From assembly GCA_965219035.1 (NCBI GenBank), contig CBDCMR010000003.1, forward strand, positions 1,178,001 to 1,242,000: 64,000 bases of DNA, given 5' to 3'. The stretch's first letter is position 1; the number at the start of each line of letters is the position of its first letter. The position numbers were made by a program, and so were the translations under genes. Shown here in pieces: positions 8,126 to 16,334 of the stretch. The notes beneath the pieces are model-generated. The model did not search any database. It was not told where the DNA came from and saw nothing but the letters and a program-made list of their open reading frames with translations. Origin of the DNA: CBDCKN01 sp965219035 (GTDB taxonomy: Bacteria; Gemmatimonadota; Gemmatimonadetes; Longimicrobiales; Gaopeijiaceae).

Positions 8126-8160
8126 GATACGTATCATCAAGTACGTAAAGTACGTATACG
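8126..8160. repeat. Cluster of TACGTA palindromes behind the VapBC-type operon
   Basis: GATACGTATC at 8126-8135 is a perfect 10-bp palindrome and is followed by GTACGTAAAGTACGTATAC. A matching cluster lies on the other side of the operon at 7219-7250 (GTATACGTATC and GAGTATACGTAC, with ATACGTAT at 7220-7227). These AT-rich palindromes stand out from the GC-rich background. They may be boundaries of a mobile module or protein-binding sites; no function is shown. Confidence 0.5.
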
Positions 8161-8205
8161 CGGCGGAGCGTGTCCGTCGGGTCCGGAAGTGGGCCGAAGC
8201 CGCGC

Positions 8206-9444
8206 CTACGTGGACATCCCCCGCGCCGCGATCCGCCAGACGGCCTCGACCCGGTCGCTCCGAATCGCATGCATCTGGTCGTAGAGATTCACCACCGGGT
8301 CGCAGTGCGACACAATCAACTCGAGCTTGTCTCCGACACGATACTTCCTCGAGGGGTCGTCGTAGCGGAGCGATCCGAACTCGTCCGAGCCGGACCGGTA
8401 GGTCATCCCCGTCTCGCCTTTGACGATCGGCCATGGTCGATTGATCGTACACGCTTTGGCGCCCGCATCGGTCGTGACCCTTCCCTCGTACTGGTCGTTG
8501 AGCACCGTCGTGAGGATCGTCAGAGAAGGCTGGAAATCTGAGTACACCTCTGCGTCGGTCGCCCCACCGATCGCCATATACTGTGCATCCATGAAGACGT
8601 AGCTGCCCACTTGGACGTCGGTGATGCCCGGAGTCTCGTGGTCGATGTTGTATGTGCCGGTGCCCCCGCCACTGAAGATCTCCGTGTTCAGACCTGATCG
8701 CTGCATCAGGGCGAACGTCTCGGTGGCTGGAGCGAGTCGTTCGAGCGTCTGCGTCTTGCGGGCCTCGAACCCTTTCACATGCTGTGACCCGCCGTCGTAG
8801 CACAGCATGCCTCGCAGCCGGAGCCCAGGCAGCTGGTCGACCAACTGGGCCAATTCGAGAGCCGGCTCCCCCGCGTTGATGCCGGTGCGATGCCCCCCCG
8901 GGTCGACGTCGACCACCACGTCGGCCACTATGCTGGCGGCCCGCGCCGCCTCAGACAGATCACGGGCGTTCTTGGGGGTGTCGGTCGCCTGGACGAACCC
9001 GGGGCACCATTTGCTCAGATTCATCGCCTGGCTGATCTTGAACGGCGTCACATTGGTCGTCGTCATGAGGATCCGGTCGATGCCATGCTCGAACATGACC
9101 CTCGCCTCGCTCACCTTGGCGGTGCAGATGCCGACCGACCCGCTCTCGAGCTGGAGCCGGGCGATCACGGGACATTTGTGGGTCTTCGCGTGAGGACGAC
9201 TGGCTATGCCGTTACGCGAGACCGTCTGCTGCATCGTGGCCAGGTTGGCCTCGAATGCATCGAGATCGACGCACAGAGCCGGTGTGTCGAGCTCCCATTT
9301 CGAAACGTCGAGCTCCATCACTCCGGCCGAGTCGAGGGAGCGCATCTCGGCCGACGTGTACCCCTTCACCGACGTTGGAACCCAAATGGCTGCGGCACCG
9401 GCGCTCTGCAAGAAGCGGCGGCGGGACACGGAATTGCTGTTCAC
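8206..9444 (-). CDS. Tat-exported DSD1-family PLP enzyme (D-threonine aldolase / D-serine dehydratase-like)
   Basis: 412 residues from the GTG at 9444, which has GGAG eight bases upstream; the frame continues to a TTG at 9495 with no ribosome-binding site. A Tat signal (SRRRFLQSAGAAA) starts the protein. The alanine-racemase-type barrel follows: 'WELDTPALCVDLDAFEANL' is the typical opening, the PLP lysine is in 'RPHAKTHKCP', and the phosphate-binding loop is 'SGGGTGTYNI'. The C-terminal D-Ser-dehydratase-like domain ends with a metal site 'SHCDPVVNLYDQ'. The family deaminates or cleaves D-serine, D-threonine or related beta-hydroxy amino acids; the exact substrate is not determinable. Periplasmic. 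Confidence 0.9.
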   Translation of the reverse strand: MNSNSVSRRRFLQSAGAAAIWVPTSVKGYTSAEMRSLDSAGVMELDVSKWELDTPALCVDLDAFEANLATMQQTVSRNGIASRPHAKTHKCPVIARLQLESGSVGICTAKVSEARVMFEHGIDRILMTTTNVTPFKISQAMNLSKWCPGFVQATDTPKNARDLSEAARAASIVADVVVDVDPGGHRTGINAGEPALELAQLVDQLPGLRLRGMLCYDGGSQHVKGFEARKTQTLERLAPATETFALMQRSGLNTEIFSGGGTGTYNIDHETPGITDVQVGSYVFMDAQYMAIGGATDAEVYSDFQPSLTILTTVLNDQYEGRVTTDAGAKACTINRPWPIVKGETGMTYRSGSDEFGSLRYDDPSRKYRVGDKLELIVSHCDPVVNLYDQMHAIRSDRVEAVWRIAARGMST

Positions 9445-9793
9445 GGGACTTCTCCAGAAAGAATCAATGTCGATATCCAACGAATCACGAAACAAGGCTT
9501 CATCGCAGCACTGGGCAACCGGCGGTGAACTTCGAGGAGCAACTGCTTCAAGCCGGAAATGCGAACAAAGATGCGACCGGGCTACTGTCCCAGCAAGCAG
9601 ACAGAATGGCGCCCTGCGACGAACTCAGTTGGTACCAGCACCGCTTCCCCTCGTCAGTCCCATCCGACCATCGACCATCCTCTTCATCACCGATAGCTTG
9701 AGCGCATAGTACCTCGCTAAAGGGGTTCGATGAGGCGGGGCAGTTGGAGGGATCGTAAGCCCTTGCGGCGCCAGAACAGGAGAGACAGATCCG
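9445..9793. other. Intergenic stretch, nothing recognised
   Basis: About 350 bases between the PLP enzyme and a small zinc-ribbon-like frame. I see no convincing gene, hairpin or repeat here; the open frames present have poor composition. Confidence 0.5.
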
Positions 9794-10000
9794 ATGACAG
9801 ACGAACCAGTAGTCTGCGCTAACTGCGGGGAGGTAATCACGCCCGCTATCTTAGATGGCACTTACGAGATCTCATCGGCTGACAGTAAATCCAGACACAT
9901 AGGTGGTTGCCCGAGCCAGGAAGGGAATGAGTTCGTTTGGACGCCTCCGCCAAACACCACTGCCCATTATCCTGACGACGACCCGAGCGAATCCCGATAG
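9794..10000 (+). CDS. Small CxxC protein, hypothetical
   Basis: A 68-residue frame with GGAGAG nine bases upstream of the ATG. It contains 'VVCANCGEVITP', a zinc-knuckle type CxxC, and one later cysteine in 'HIGGCPSQEG'. The C-terminus is Pro/Asp-rich and looks unstructured. A single CxxC pair with one more Cys is not enough to assign a zinc-ribbon family. It lies between the PLP enzyme and the FecI-type operon. It could be a real small protein or a fragment. Confidence 0.4.
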   Translation: MTDEPVVCANCGEVITPAILDGTYEISSADSKSRHIGGCPSQEGNEFVWTPPPNTTAHYPDDDPSESR

Positions 10001-10070
10001 GCCCATCCAGTTATTCTCAGGCCGACGCGTCAGCCGCTCACCCCCCCAGCGGGCGAGTAGGACGGCACCG

Positions 10071-10214
10071 ATGTCGTTAGAGCCTTGCCCTCAGTGCGGC
10101 CAACGCCTGCCACGGGAAGCCCCGATGAGCTGGCAACTCACCGGGGCCACTCTCTCGATGTCGCACCGATCATGGACGTGCGCCATTGGTACGATCGTGC
10201 GCTCCAGTCGTTGA
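10071..10214 (+). CDS. Possible 47-residue CxxC micro-ORF
   Basis: An ATG at 10071 with an AGGA about ten bases upstream opens a 47-residue frame starting 'MSLEPCPQCGQRLP', again a CxxC knuckle. The C-terminal half has no recognisable pattern. It ends just before the start of the ECF sigma gene. The similarity in style to the preceding small frame suggests both may be pieces of zinc-ribbon proteins. Low confidence. Confidence 0.25.
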   Translation: MSLEPCPQCGQRLPREAPMSWQLTGATLSMSHRSWTCAIGTIVRSSR

Positions 10215-10218
10215 GGGG

Positions 10219-10815
10219 ATGATGACACACGACGACCACTTACTCATGGGTCGCCTCCAGGCAGGCGACGAACAGGCCATGTCGGTGCTCCTGACGCAGC
10301 ACTGGACGTCGGTGGTGAACTATGCTTTCGGGTTCGTGGGAAGCTGGGACAAGGCCGAGGACGTGGCGCAGGACGCGTTCGTACGCATCTGGGAGGGGAG
10401 GAAGAAGTGGTCGCGCGGCTCCTTGGGAGCCTTGGTTCACCGCATCGCCAGGAACGCGGCACTGGACGTGCTGAAATCACCCCGCCATGCGGCTCCACGC
10501 GAAGATCCCGACACGCTCTCCAGTGCAGCCACTCCCGATCGGGACGTAGAACTGTCCGAGCTGAATCAGGCGGTCGACAGCGCCATACGAGAGCTCCCCC
10601 CGCGTCGCAGGGAGATCTTCAAGCTGGTGCGGAAGAGCGGGTTCTCTTACGCCGAGATCGCCGAGATCATGGGGATATCCAAGCAGACCGTCGCCAATCA
10701 CATGAGCCTGGCCCTCAGCGATCTGAGGGTCATGCTTCGGCCCTTCCTGCCGGAGCCGGCAGCGGAGGGCGCGGCGTCGCACGACACCGGCACGGCTACC
10801 ACAGGTGAGGCGTAG
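10219..10815 (+). CDS. ECF sigma factor, FecI-type
   Basis: About 198 residues. Two adjacent ATG codons (10219 and 10222) follow GAGGGG; the open frame goes back to 10186 without a better start. Region 2 is 'VNYAFGFVGSWDKAEDVAQ' and 'DAFVRIWEGRKKW', with 'LVHRIARNAALDVLKS' after it; region 4 is 'IRELPPRRREIFKLVRKSG' and 'FSYAEIAEIMGISKQTVANH'. The order sigma factor, FecR, SusC/FecA-like receptor with an N-terminal STN domain is the classic cell-surface signalling unit that turns on receptor synthesis when a ligand is bound. The receptor is disrupted here, so this sigma factor may no longer receive its signal. Confidence 0.92.
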   Translation: MMTHDDHLLMGRLQAGDEQAMSVLLTQHWTSVVNYAFGFVGSWDKAEDVAQDAFVRIWEGRKKWSRGSLGALVHRIARNAALDVLKSPRHAAPREDPDTLSSAATPDRDVELSELNQAVDSAIRELPPRRREIFKLVRKSGFSYAEIAEIMGISKQTVANHMSLALSDLRVMLRPFLPEPAAEGAASHDTGTATTGEA

Positions 10816-10863
10816 CAGGTGCCTTCACTGTATACATCCGGCCGCTAGGCGCGGAGGATCATT

Positions 10864-11847
10864 ATGGACGACATCATCATCCGGGTCCTGAACGGGAAGG
10901 CCGAGCCGATCGAAGAGCTCCGCCTGGCCAACTGGCGGGGCGAGTCGTCCCAGAACGAACAGTACTTCAGAGAGGTTTCGGCCATATGGCAGTGGTCCGG
11001 GACGGCCTCACCGGCGAACGACTCCCAGTCGGTCCCGCCCCCTCCGTCTCTCGAGGCCATCGTAAGCCAGGGAGAAGCGCTCAGGCGACGCGACATACGT
11101 CTCCGCTTCGCCCGAGGAATCGGGCGCAAGGAGATTCGGCCGTGGGCCGCCGCGGCAGTGATCGCTGCCGTGAGCCTGGGAGTCTGGATCGGTCGCATCG
11201 GCCCCGCCCCGATCGAGGTCATGGGTACCGAGTACTTCGCGGGAAGCACGGAGGCGGCGACCGTGGCGCTCGCGGACGGGAGTTTTGTCCGCCTTGCCCC
11301 GGGAAGCCGTGTGCGCTTCGTGGAGCACGCAGAGCTCAGAGAGGCGTGGCTGAGCGGGCGTGGCTTCTTCGGGGTGGAGTCCGACGCCGAGCGACCCTTC
11401 GTGGTCCACACGGACCTGGGTGAAGCACGCGTGCTGGGCACGCGCTTCGAGATGGCGAGCGACGGCGCAGAGCTGAAGGTGCTCGTGGTAGAGGGACGGG
11501 TGGCCGTCACCTCCACGAACGGGCGCGCGGCCGAGGTCTCTCGCGGGCAGGTCGCCCGCCTGGGGACCAACGGCGACTTCTCCGTGGAGACAGTCGAGAA
11601 CGTGTACGACGCCCTGGACTGGCCGGAGGGCATGCTGCTCTTCCAGAGCACTCCCCTTCCGCAGGTCGTGGAGGAGGTGGCCGCCCACTTCGGTGTGACC
11701 ATCACGCTGGACGATCCGGCTCTGACGGGGCGTACCGTAACGGCCGGGTTCGGGGACGAGACCCTCGACGAGGTCGTCGAGTCCATCTGCCTGCTGGTAC
11801 AGGCGGAGTGCGACATCGACGCAGACGAGGTCAGGATCGGTGGATAG
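10864..11847 (+). CDS. fecR: FecR-family anti-sigma / sigma regulator
   Basis: 327 residues with GGAGG nicely spaced before the ATG. A short cytoplasmic N-terminus (about 95 residues) that would bind the sigma factor is followed by one membrane helix ('RPWAAAAVIAAVSLGVWIG', about residues 96-114). The periplasmic FecR domain contains 'VALADGSFVRLAPGSRVRF' and 'GEARVLGTRFEMASDGAEL'. The last 70 residues ('FQSTPLPQVVEEVAAHFGV' onward) are the DUF4974/STN-like domain found in Bacteroidetes-style FecR proteins, which contacts the STN domain of the receptor. It sits 48 bases after the sigma gene and its 3' end precedes the receptor start by about 60 bases. Confidence 0.93.
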   Translation: MDDIIIRVLNGKAEPIEELRLANWRGESSQNEQYFREVSAIWQWSGTASPANDSQSVPPPPSLEAIVSQGEALRRRDIRLRFARGIGRKEIRPWAAAAVIAAVSLGVWIGRIGPAPIEVMGTEYFAGSTEAATVALADGSFVRLAPGSRVRFVEHAELREAWLSGRGFFGVESDAERPFVVHTDLGEARVLGTRFEMASDGAELKVLVVEGRVAVTSTNGRAAEVSRGQVARLGTNGDFSVETVENVYDALDWPEGMLLFQSTPLPQVVEEVAAHFGVTITLDDPALTGRTVTAGFGDETLDEVVESICLLVQAECDIDADEVRIGG

Positions 11848-13345
11848 CGACGTGTCGTCGGAGATTCGGCGACGTGTGCTGAGAGGCAGGGAAGCGGAGG
11901 CAAGCATGACGGGGTGGCGGAGTAGGGTCTGCAGCGTAGTGGCAGTCGTGGTGGCGTTCGCGCTGGGCGGGTCATTGTCCGGTGCCGGAGCCCAGACCGG
12001 TGGCAACGCCGGACTCCTGGCCCGGAAGGCGAACCTGGAAGTGGAGGGGGTGTCGATCATCGATGCCCTCAGGCGTCTGCAGGCCCGCTCCGCCGTCCCC
12101 ATCGGCTTCAGCCCGGAGTCGATACCTCCGGATCTCAGAGTGTTCTGCTCCTGCGTCGACAAGACGGTTCACGAGGCTCTGGAGATCCTTCTCGAGGGCA
12201 CCGGGCTGATCTTCACGGGGCGGCGCAACCAGATTCTGGTTACACGACCCGGAGAACCCGACGCCCCAGTGCGAGACACGGGACTCGTGGGGGGCTTTGT
12301 AAGTGAGGTCGAAACGGGCAACCCCATCGGTGCGGCCCGAGTGGAGGTGCGCGAGCTGCGTCTCGCCACGCTGACCGGTGCCGACGGCCGCTTCCTCATC
12401 CCCTCGGTGCCTCCGGGGGCCTACACACTCGGTGTGGACGCCCTCGGGTTCCGCAGTGAAGGGGTCCGTCGCGCCGACGTCACGCTGGACCGTCCCACGA
12501 TCCTGGATCTCCGCCTGATGCGAGATCCCCTCGCTCTCGCCGAGATCGTCGTCGCCCCGGGCACCTTCGGGATCGGGGGCGATGAGGCCACGTTGATCCG
12601 GCAGACACTCACCGAGGAGGAGATGCAAGCTCTGCCCCAGCTCGGTGAAGACGTCTTCCGCATGATGGAGCGCATCCCGGGTGTGGCAACGGGCGACATC
12701 TCGGCCAAGATGAACGTGCGCGGTGGCAACGCCGATGAGCTGTTGATCATGCTCGACGGTGTCGAGCTCTTCGAGCCGTACCACATGAAAGATATGGATG
12801 CGGTCATGGGCATTGTGGATGTTCAGACCCTGCGTGGTCTCAGCCTCGTTTCCGGAGGGCTCCCCGCGGAATACGGAGACCGCATGACGGGTCTGCTCGA
12901 CATGCGGACGAAGCAGCCGATTGGAAACGGCAGGCGCAACTCACTCGGGCTCAGCATCTCCAACATCACCGGCCGTAGCCAGGGAACCTTCAACGACGGT
13001 CGCGGGGGCTGGCTGGTCTCGGGCAGGCGGGGCTTCCTGGACCTCGTTCTGGCGATGGCCCAGGACGGGAACACCAACGAGGACCTCTCACCCCAATACT
13101 TCGACGTGATGGGCAAGGTCGAGCTTCTGGTCGGTGCCCGTCACCGGTTTTCGGCGCACGTGCTTTACGCCGGCGACGACCTCTGGGCTTACCCCGTTTT
13201 GGTGGACGGTTGAGAGTGGTTGTTTTTGTGATCAGCCCAAATCCGGGGGGTGAAGAGCTTCCGCTTCGCTGCAGGCGGAGCGGAAGAGAGAGCGACTGGG
13301 CCATGGACGCGCAGCATTCGTAGAGTCCCTGGCATGGGTGGGTGT

Positions 13346-14206
13346 TCACGCGGCATCCCGCCGCGACCGGGCCTCGAAGCGGACCGGCGACTCGTAGCCG
13401 AGGCTCGAATGCCGCCGGTGCGGGTTGTACCATCCCTCGATGAACTGGAAGACCGCTCGGCGGGCCTCGCCTCGTGTGCCAAACGATCGCCGCCGGATGA
13501 GTTCGCACTCCAGCGTCGCGAAGAAGCTCTCGCACATCGCGTTGTCGTATGCATCGCCCACCGAGCCCATGGATGGCCGCACCCCCGCCTCCCGGCACCG
13601 GCGGCCGAAGGCGTAGGACGTATATTGGCCCCCCTGGTCGCTGTGGTGAATCACTCCGTCGGGCTGCCGCTGCATCAGCGCCATGTCGAACGCGTTCAGC
13701 ACCAGCGAGGTTCTCAAGTGCGTCGCCATCGACCAGCCCACCACCCGGCGGCTCCAGGCGTCCACCACCACCGCGAGGTAGAGGAAGCCCGCCTGAGTGG
13801 GAACGTACGTGATGTCGGCCACCCAGAGTTCGTCGGGGCCCGAGGCCGAGAAGTCCCGCTCGACCAGATCGGCCGCGGGCTGCGCCCCCGAGGCCCGCCG
13901 CGTCGTCTTGCCTCTCCGGCGCCGGCTTACTCCCTCGATCCGGGCCGCGCGCATCAGCCGCGCCACCCGGTTCAGGCTCGCGCCCCGTCCGCGCGCCCGC
14001 AACTCGGCGTGGATGCGCGGGGCTCCGTAGGTCTCGTCGCTGCGTGTGTGAATCTCCAGAATCTCCTCGGTTAGGGCCGAGTTCTCGCGCGCTCGACGCG
14101 ACAATCCGCGCTGGCGCCATGCGTAGTATCCGCTGGGGGAGAGACCCAGCAGACGGCACATCGTGCGCACCGGGTAGACGGCCTGGTGATCGCTCACGAA
14201 CCGCAA
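13346..14206 (-). CDS. IS3-family transposase OrfB (DDE catalytic part)
   Basis: 286 residues with the HTH_21-like start ('VYPVRTMCRLLGLSPSGYYA', 'IHTRSDETYGAPRIHAELRA') and the rve integrase core. The DDE triad is visible: Asp in 'ELWVADITYVPTQAG', Asp in 'VIHHSDQGGQYTSYAF', Glu in 'NAMCESFFATLECELI'. The ending 'RRHSSLGYESPVRFEA' is the standard IS3 C-terminus. The frame begins at a TTG inside the end of orfA and lies in the -1 frame, so it is probably made as an OrfAB fusion by programmed frameshifting. Confidence 0.95.
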   Translation of the reverse strand: MRFVSDHQAVYPVRTMCRLLGLSPSGYYAWRQRGLSRRARENSALTEEILEIHTRSDETYGAPRIHAELRARGRGASLNRVARLMRAARIEGVSRRRRGKTTRRASGAQPAADLVERDFSASGPDELWVADITYVPTQAGFLYLAVVVDAWSRRVVGWSMATHLRTSLVLNAFDMALMQRQPDGVIHHSDQGGQYTSYAFGRRCREAGVRPSMGSVGDAYDNAMCESFFATLECELIRRRSFGTRGEARRAVFQFIEGWYNPHRRHSSLGYESPVRFEARSRRDAA

Positions 14207-14487
14207 CCCCCTCTGGGGATCGATCCGCTCTCCCTTGCGAACCAGGCCGTGGCTTTTGCCAAGATATCGCGCTCACGCTTCAGCTCCCGTACTTCCTTGA
14301 GCTCGGCCGTCGTCAGGCCGTCCTTGCGCAAACCCTCGTCCCGGTCGGCTTGCTCCACCCAGCGCCGAATCGCCGTCGCCGACGGCTCGAACTCTGCCGC
14401 CAGACGGTCCGGACTTCGGCCCGCCCGCACCAACTCCACCATCCGCGCCTTGAACTCAGGCGCGTACCTCCGTCCGCTCCCCGACAT
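14194..14487 (-). CDS. IS3-family transposase OrfA (HTH protein)
   Basis: 97 residues from the ATG at 14487, which has GGAGGTG upstream. 'RYAPEFKARMVELVRAGRSP' and 'EPSATAIRRWVEQADRDEG' form the helix-turn-helix, and 'TTAELKEVRELKRERDILAK' is the leucine-zipper region that precedes the frameshift site. 'ILAKATAWFARESG' is the conserved end of OrfA. A slippery run in the 'gcaaaagcc' segment is a candidate site for the -1 shift into orfB. The open frame continues upstream into the receptor gene, but that is fortuitous. Confidence 0.92.
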   Translation of the reverse strand: MSGSGRRYAPEFKARMVELVRAGRSPDRLAAEFEPSATAIRRWVEQADRDEGLRKDGLTTAELKEVRELKRERDILAKATAWFARESGSIPRGGCGS

Positions 14488-16028
14488 CCTGACACCTCCT
14501 CGTTGATATCCAACGCTTGAAAGTGTCCACCAACTCGGGGTAACTCCACTCAGCCTTAAGACAGCCGCCCTTAGTCCGAGCGAGGGCGAGTTGCGCACCG
14601 ACTGGAGGAATGCGAACGCCTGGCTGAACTGGGCCTGGCAACTCTCTCCTTCGTTGGATGTTTCGACGACGTTGTCCCTCGCCTCTCTCTCGCGAAGCCG
14701 GGCGGGATTCGAGATCGACTCGGGCGCCTCTGAGGTAGCGGATCTCGTCGACGTGAGCGACGAAGCCAAATTCGACTTCCTGACCCTGCAGCAGGACTGG
14801 CGCTGGGCTGCAGCCGACAAGGCCGTGCTCAAGTTGGGTGGCCAGCTTCGCCGCGCACGGTCTCGATACAACTATCTCAACGAAACTGGTCAGGAGTTCG
14901 ACCTGGGAGACGGCTCGATCGGCGTCGACTTCGACACCGTCGACGTCTCGCTCCGACCAAGAACCACAGAGGCGGGCGCCTATCTAGCGACCAGGCTTCA
15001 GCCCCACGATCGGCTCACGATAGAGCTCGGGGGTCGCTATGACTACCATAGCCACACGGAGGACTCCGACGTGGCGCCGAGAGTCCAAGCCGCGCTCCAG
15101 TTGGCGACGAATACCACAATGCGGGCGAGTTGGGGGAGGTACTACCAATCCCACGGAATCGAGGAGCTGTCCGTCGTTGACGGGGACACGCTGTTCTTCC
15201 CCTCCGAGCGTGCGAACCTGGTAGCCCTGGGCATCGAACATGTCTTCGAGGGCGGTTGGGAGGTGCGGGCCGAGGCCTACCGTCGCACGATCTCCAATCC
15301 ACGGCCGCGCTATCTCAACGTCATTCGCGAGATCATCCCATTCCCGGAGGTCGGGAACGACCGATTTCATTTTGCCCCCGAGCGGGGGCGCGCCTCGGGA
15401 ATTGAGCTCCTTCTGTCGGGACCTCCGGAGCAACTCCGATATCTCGGCGAGCTACGTGCTGGCGCGGGCCGAGGACAGGCTGGACGGTCGGTGGGTTCCG
15501 AGGACGCTCGATCAACGCCACACGCTGAACGCGCGCTGGCATTACCGGCCGAACAACGCCTGGGAGTTCTCCGCGGGCTGGCAGTACCACACGGGGTGGC
15601 CCAGCACCCCGATGGAGTTTCAGGTCGACACGCTCGGGGTCGTCCCGGCCAACAACCCGCCACCCGGGTCGCGATCTTGCAACCCCGACTTCTGCATTCA
15701 ACTGCTGGTCACCGAGCGGCCGGGCCAGATCAATGCCCGACGACTGCCGGCCTACCATCGCATGGATATACGTGCTACCCGGACCTTCCAGGTGGGTAGC
15801 GGCACACTGAGCGTCTTCCTGGACGTCTTCAACCTCTACAACCGGGAGAACCTGCGATCTTTCGATTACAAGGTGCAGCTTCCCTCGGGGACGCCGATCG
15901 CGAACGTAGGTGAGACGCTCCTGCCCATTTTACCCTCGTTCGGACTCACCTGGGAGTGCTGACCGGACCTTCGCAAGCTATCTGTCGGCGAGAAAGGCGA
16001 GGTGGGTGACTGATGTACTTCGATCCTC

Positions 16029-16169
16029 ATGAAGATTTCCTCGAGGCAGATTCCGGTCAGTGTCCTGCTCTCAGCCGTTGGCGTAACGGCAACCGCAACG
16101 CTTGCTGCTCCGGTCGCGGCTGATGCCCAGCAGGACGTCTGGCGGTTGGAGATGGTGCACGGGAGGTGA
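16029..16169 (+). pseudogene. Signal-peptide stub of an exported protein
   Basis: ATG at 16029 begins a 46-codon frame whose first 34 residues look like a good signal peptide (MKISSRQIPVSVLLSAVG, ending VAADAQ), followed by only 'QDVWRLEMVHGR' and TGA. The mature protein is missing, so this is probably the 5' remnant of a gene joined to unrelated sequence just downstream. It follows the TonB receptor by about 65 bases and may have been the next gene of that operon. Confidence 0.5.
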
Positions 16170-16330
16170 TGAGTGTGGCGGGAAAGGTCGACGCCGTAGC
16201 TGAGCCTCAGAGTTGGGATAAGGCCGTGTCGGCGGCGTACTTACGGCTCTGGGGATGGAGCCAGAAGCAAGCCGCCAAAGGCGCCAAACTGGATCGGACA
16301 CGGGCACACTCCGGGATCAGACCGAGGTCA
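16169..16330 (+). pseudogene. N-terminal fragment of an HTH-containing protein
   Basis: Overlapping the stop of the previous stub (ATGA), an ATG preceded by GGGAGGTG opens a frame reading 'EPQSWDKAVSAAYLRLWGWS' then 'QKQAAKGAKLDRTR', which resembles the start of helix-turn-helix proteins in which 'QEEAAKAAGVSRRTVYRW' normally follows. Similarity is lost after about 45 residues and the frame then runs into the antisense of the next gene. Interpreted as a truncated relic; the assignment rests on a short stretch. Confidence 0.3.
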
Positions 16331-16334
16331 ACAC

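Larger units (their letters stand above)
13184..14548 (-). mobile_element. IS3-family insertion sequence, 1365 bp
   Basis: Ends are imperfect 24-bp inverted repeats starting TGG and containing TTACCCCG and TTGGTGGAC (20 of 24 positions match). A 3-bp target duplication CTC flanks it at 13181-13183 and 14549-14551, as expected for IS3 elements. Excising the element plus one CTC removes 1368 bases and rejoins the TonB receptor in frame. It carries orfA and orfB on the minus strand in the usual -1 relationship. Both appear intact, so the element may still be active. Confidence 0.95.
11906..15962 (+). pseudogene. SusC/FecA-like TonB-dependent receptor, split by an IS3-family element and frameshifted
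   Basis: The ATG at 11906 has GGAGG upstream and leads a signal peptide ending 'SGAGAQ'. Then come an STN domain ('VSIIDALRRLQARSAVPIGF'), a carboxypeptidase-regulatory-like domain ('GGFVSEVETGNPIGAARVEV') and a TonB plug ('RMMERIPGVATGDISAKMN', 'GGNADELLIMLDGVELFEPY'). The beta-barrel is interrupted after 'HVLYAGDDL' at 13183 and resumes at 14549 with 'SLKTAALSPSEGELRTDW' in a compatible frame once the element and one CTC are removed. A second lesion, a +1 shift between about 15420 and 15432, separates 'RASGIELLLSG' from 'NSDISASYVLARAED'. The barrel ends normally with an aromatic-like tail (LPSFGLTWEC). Ligand unknown. Confidence 0.92.

Noticed and set aside
12990..14276. 428-codon minus-strand open frame overlapping the IS3 element and receptor
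   Set aside because: Crosses the element boundary and lies in the wrong frame relative to orfB and orfA, whose motifs are unambiguous.
14488..14871. Upstream extension of IS3 orfA into the receptor gene
   Set aside because: The extension passes the inverted repeat and target duplication, so it is outside the element; the ATG at 14487 has a good ribosome-binding site.
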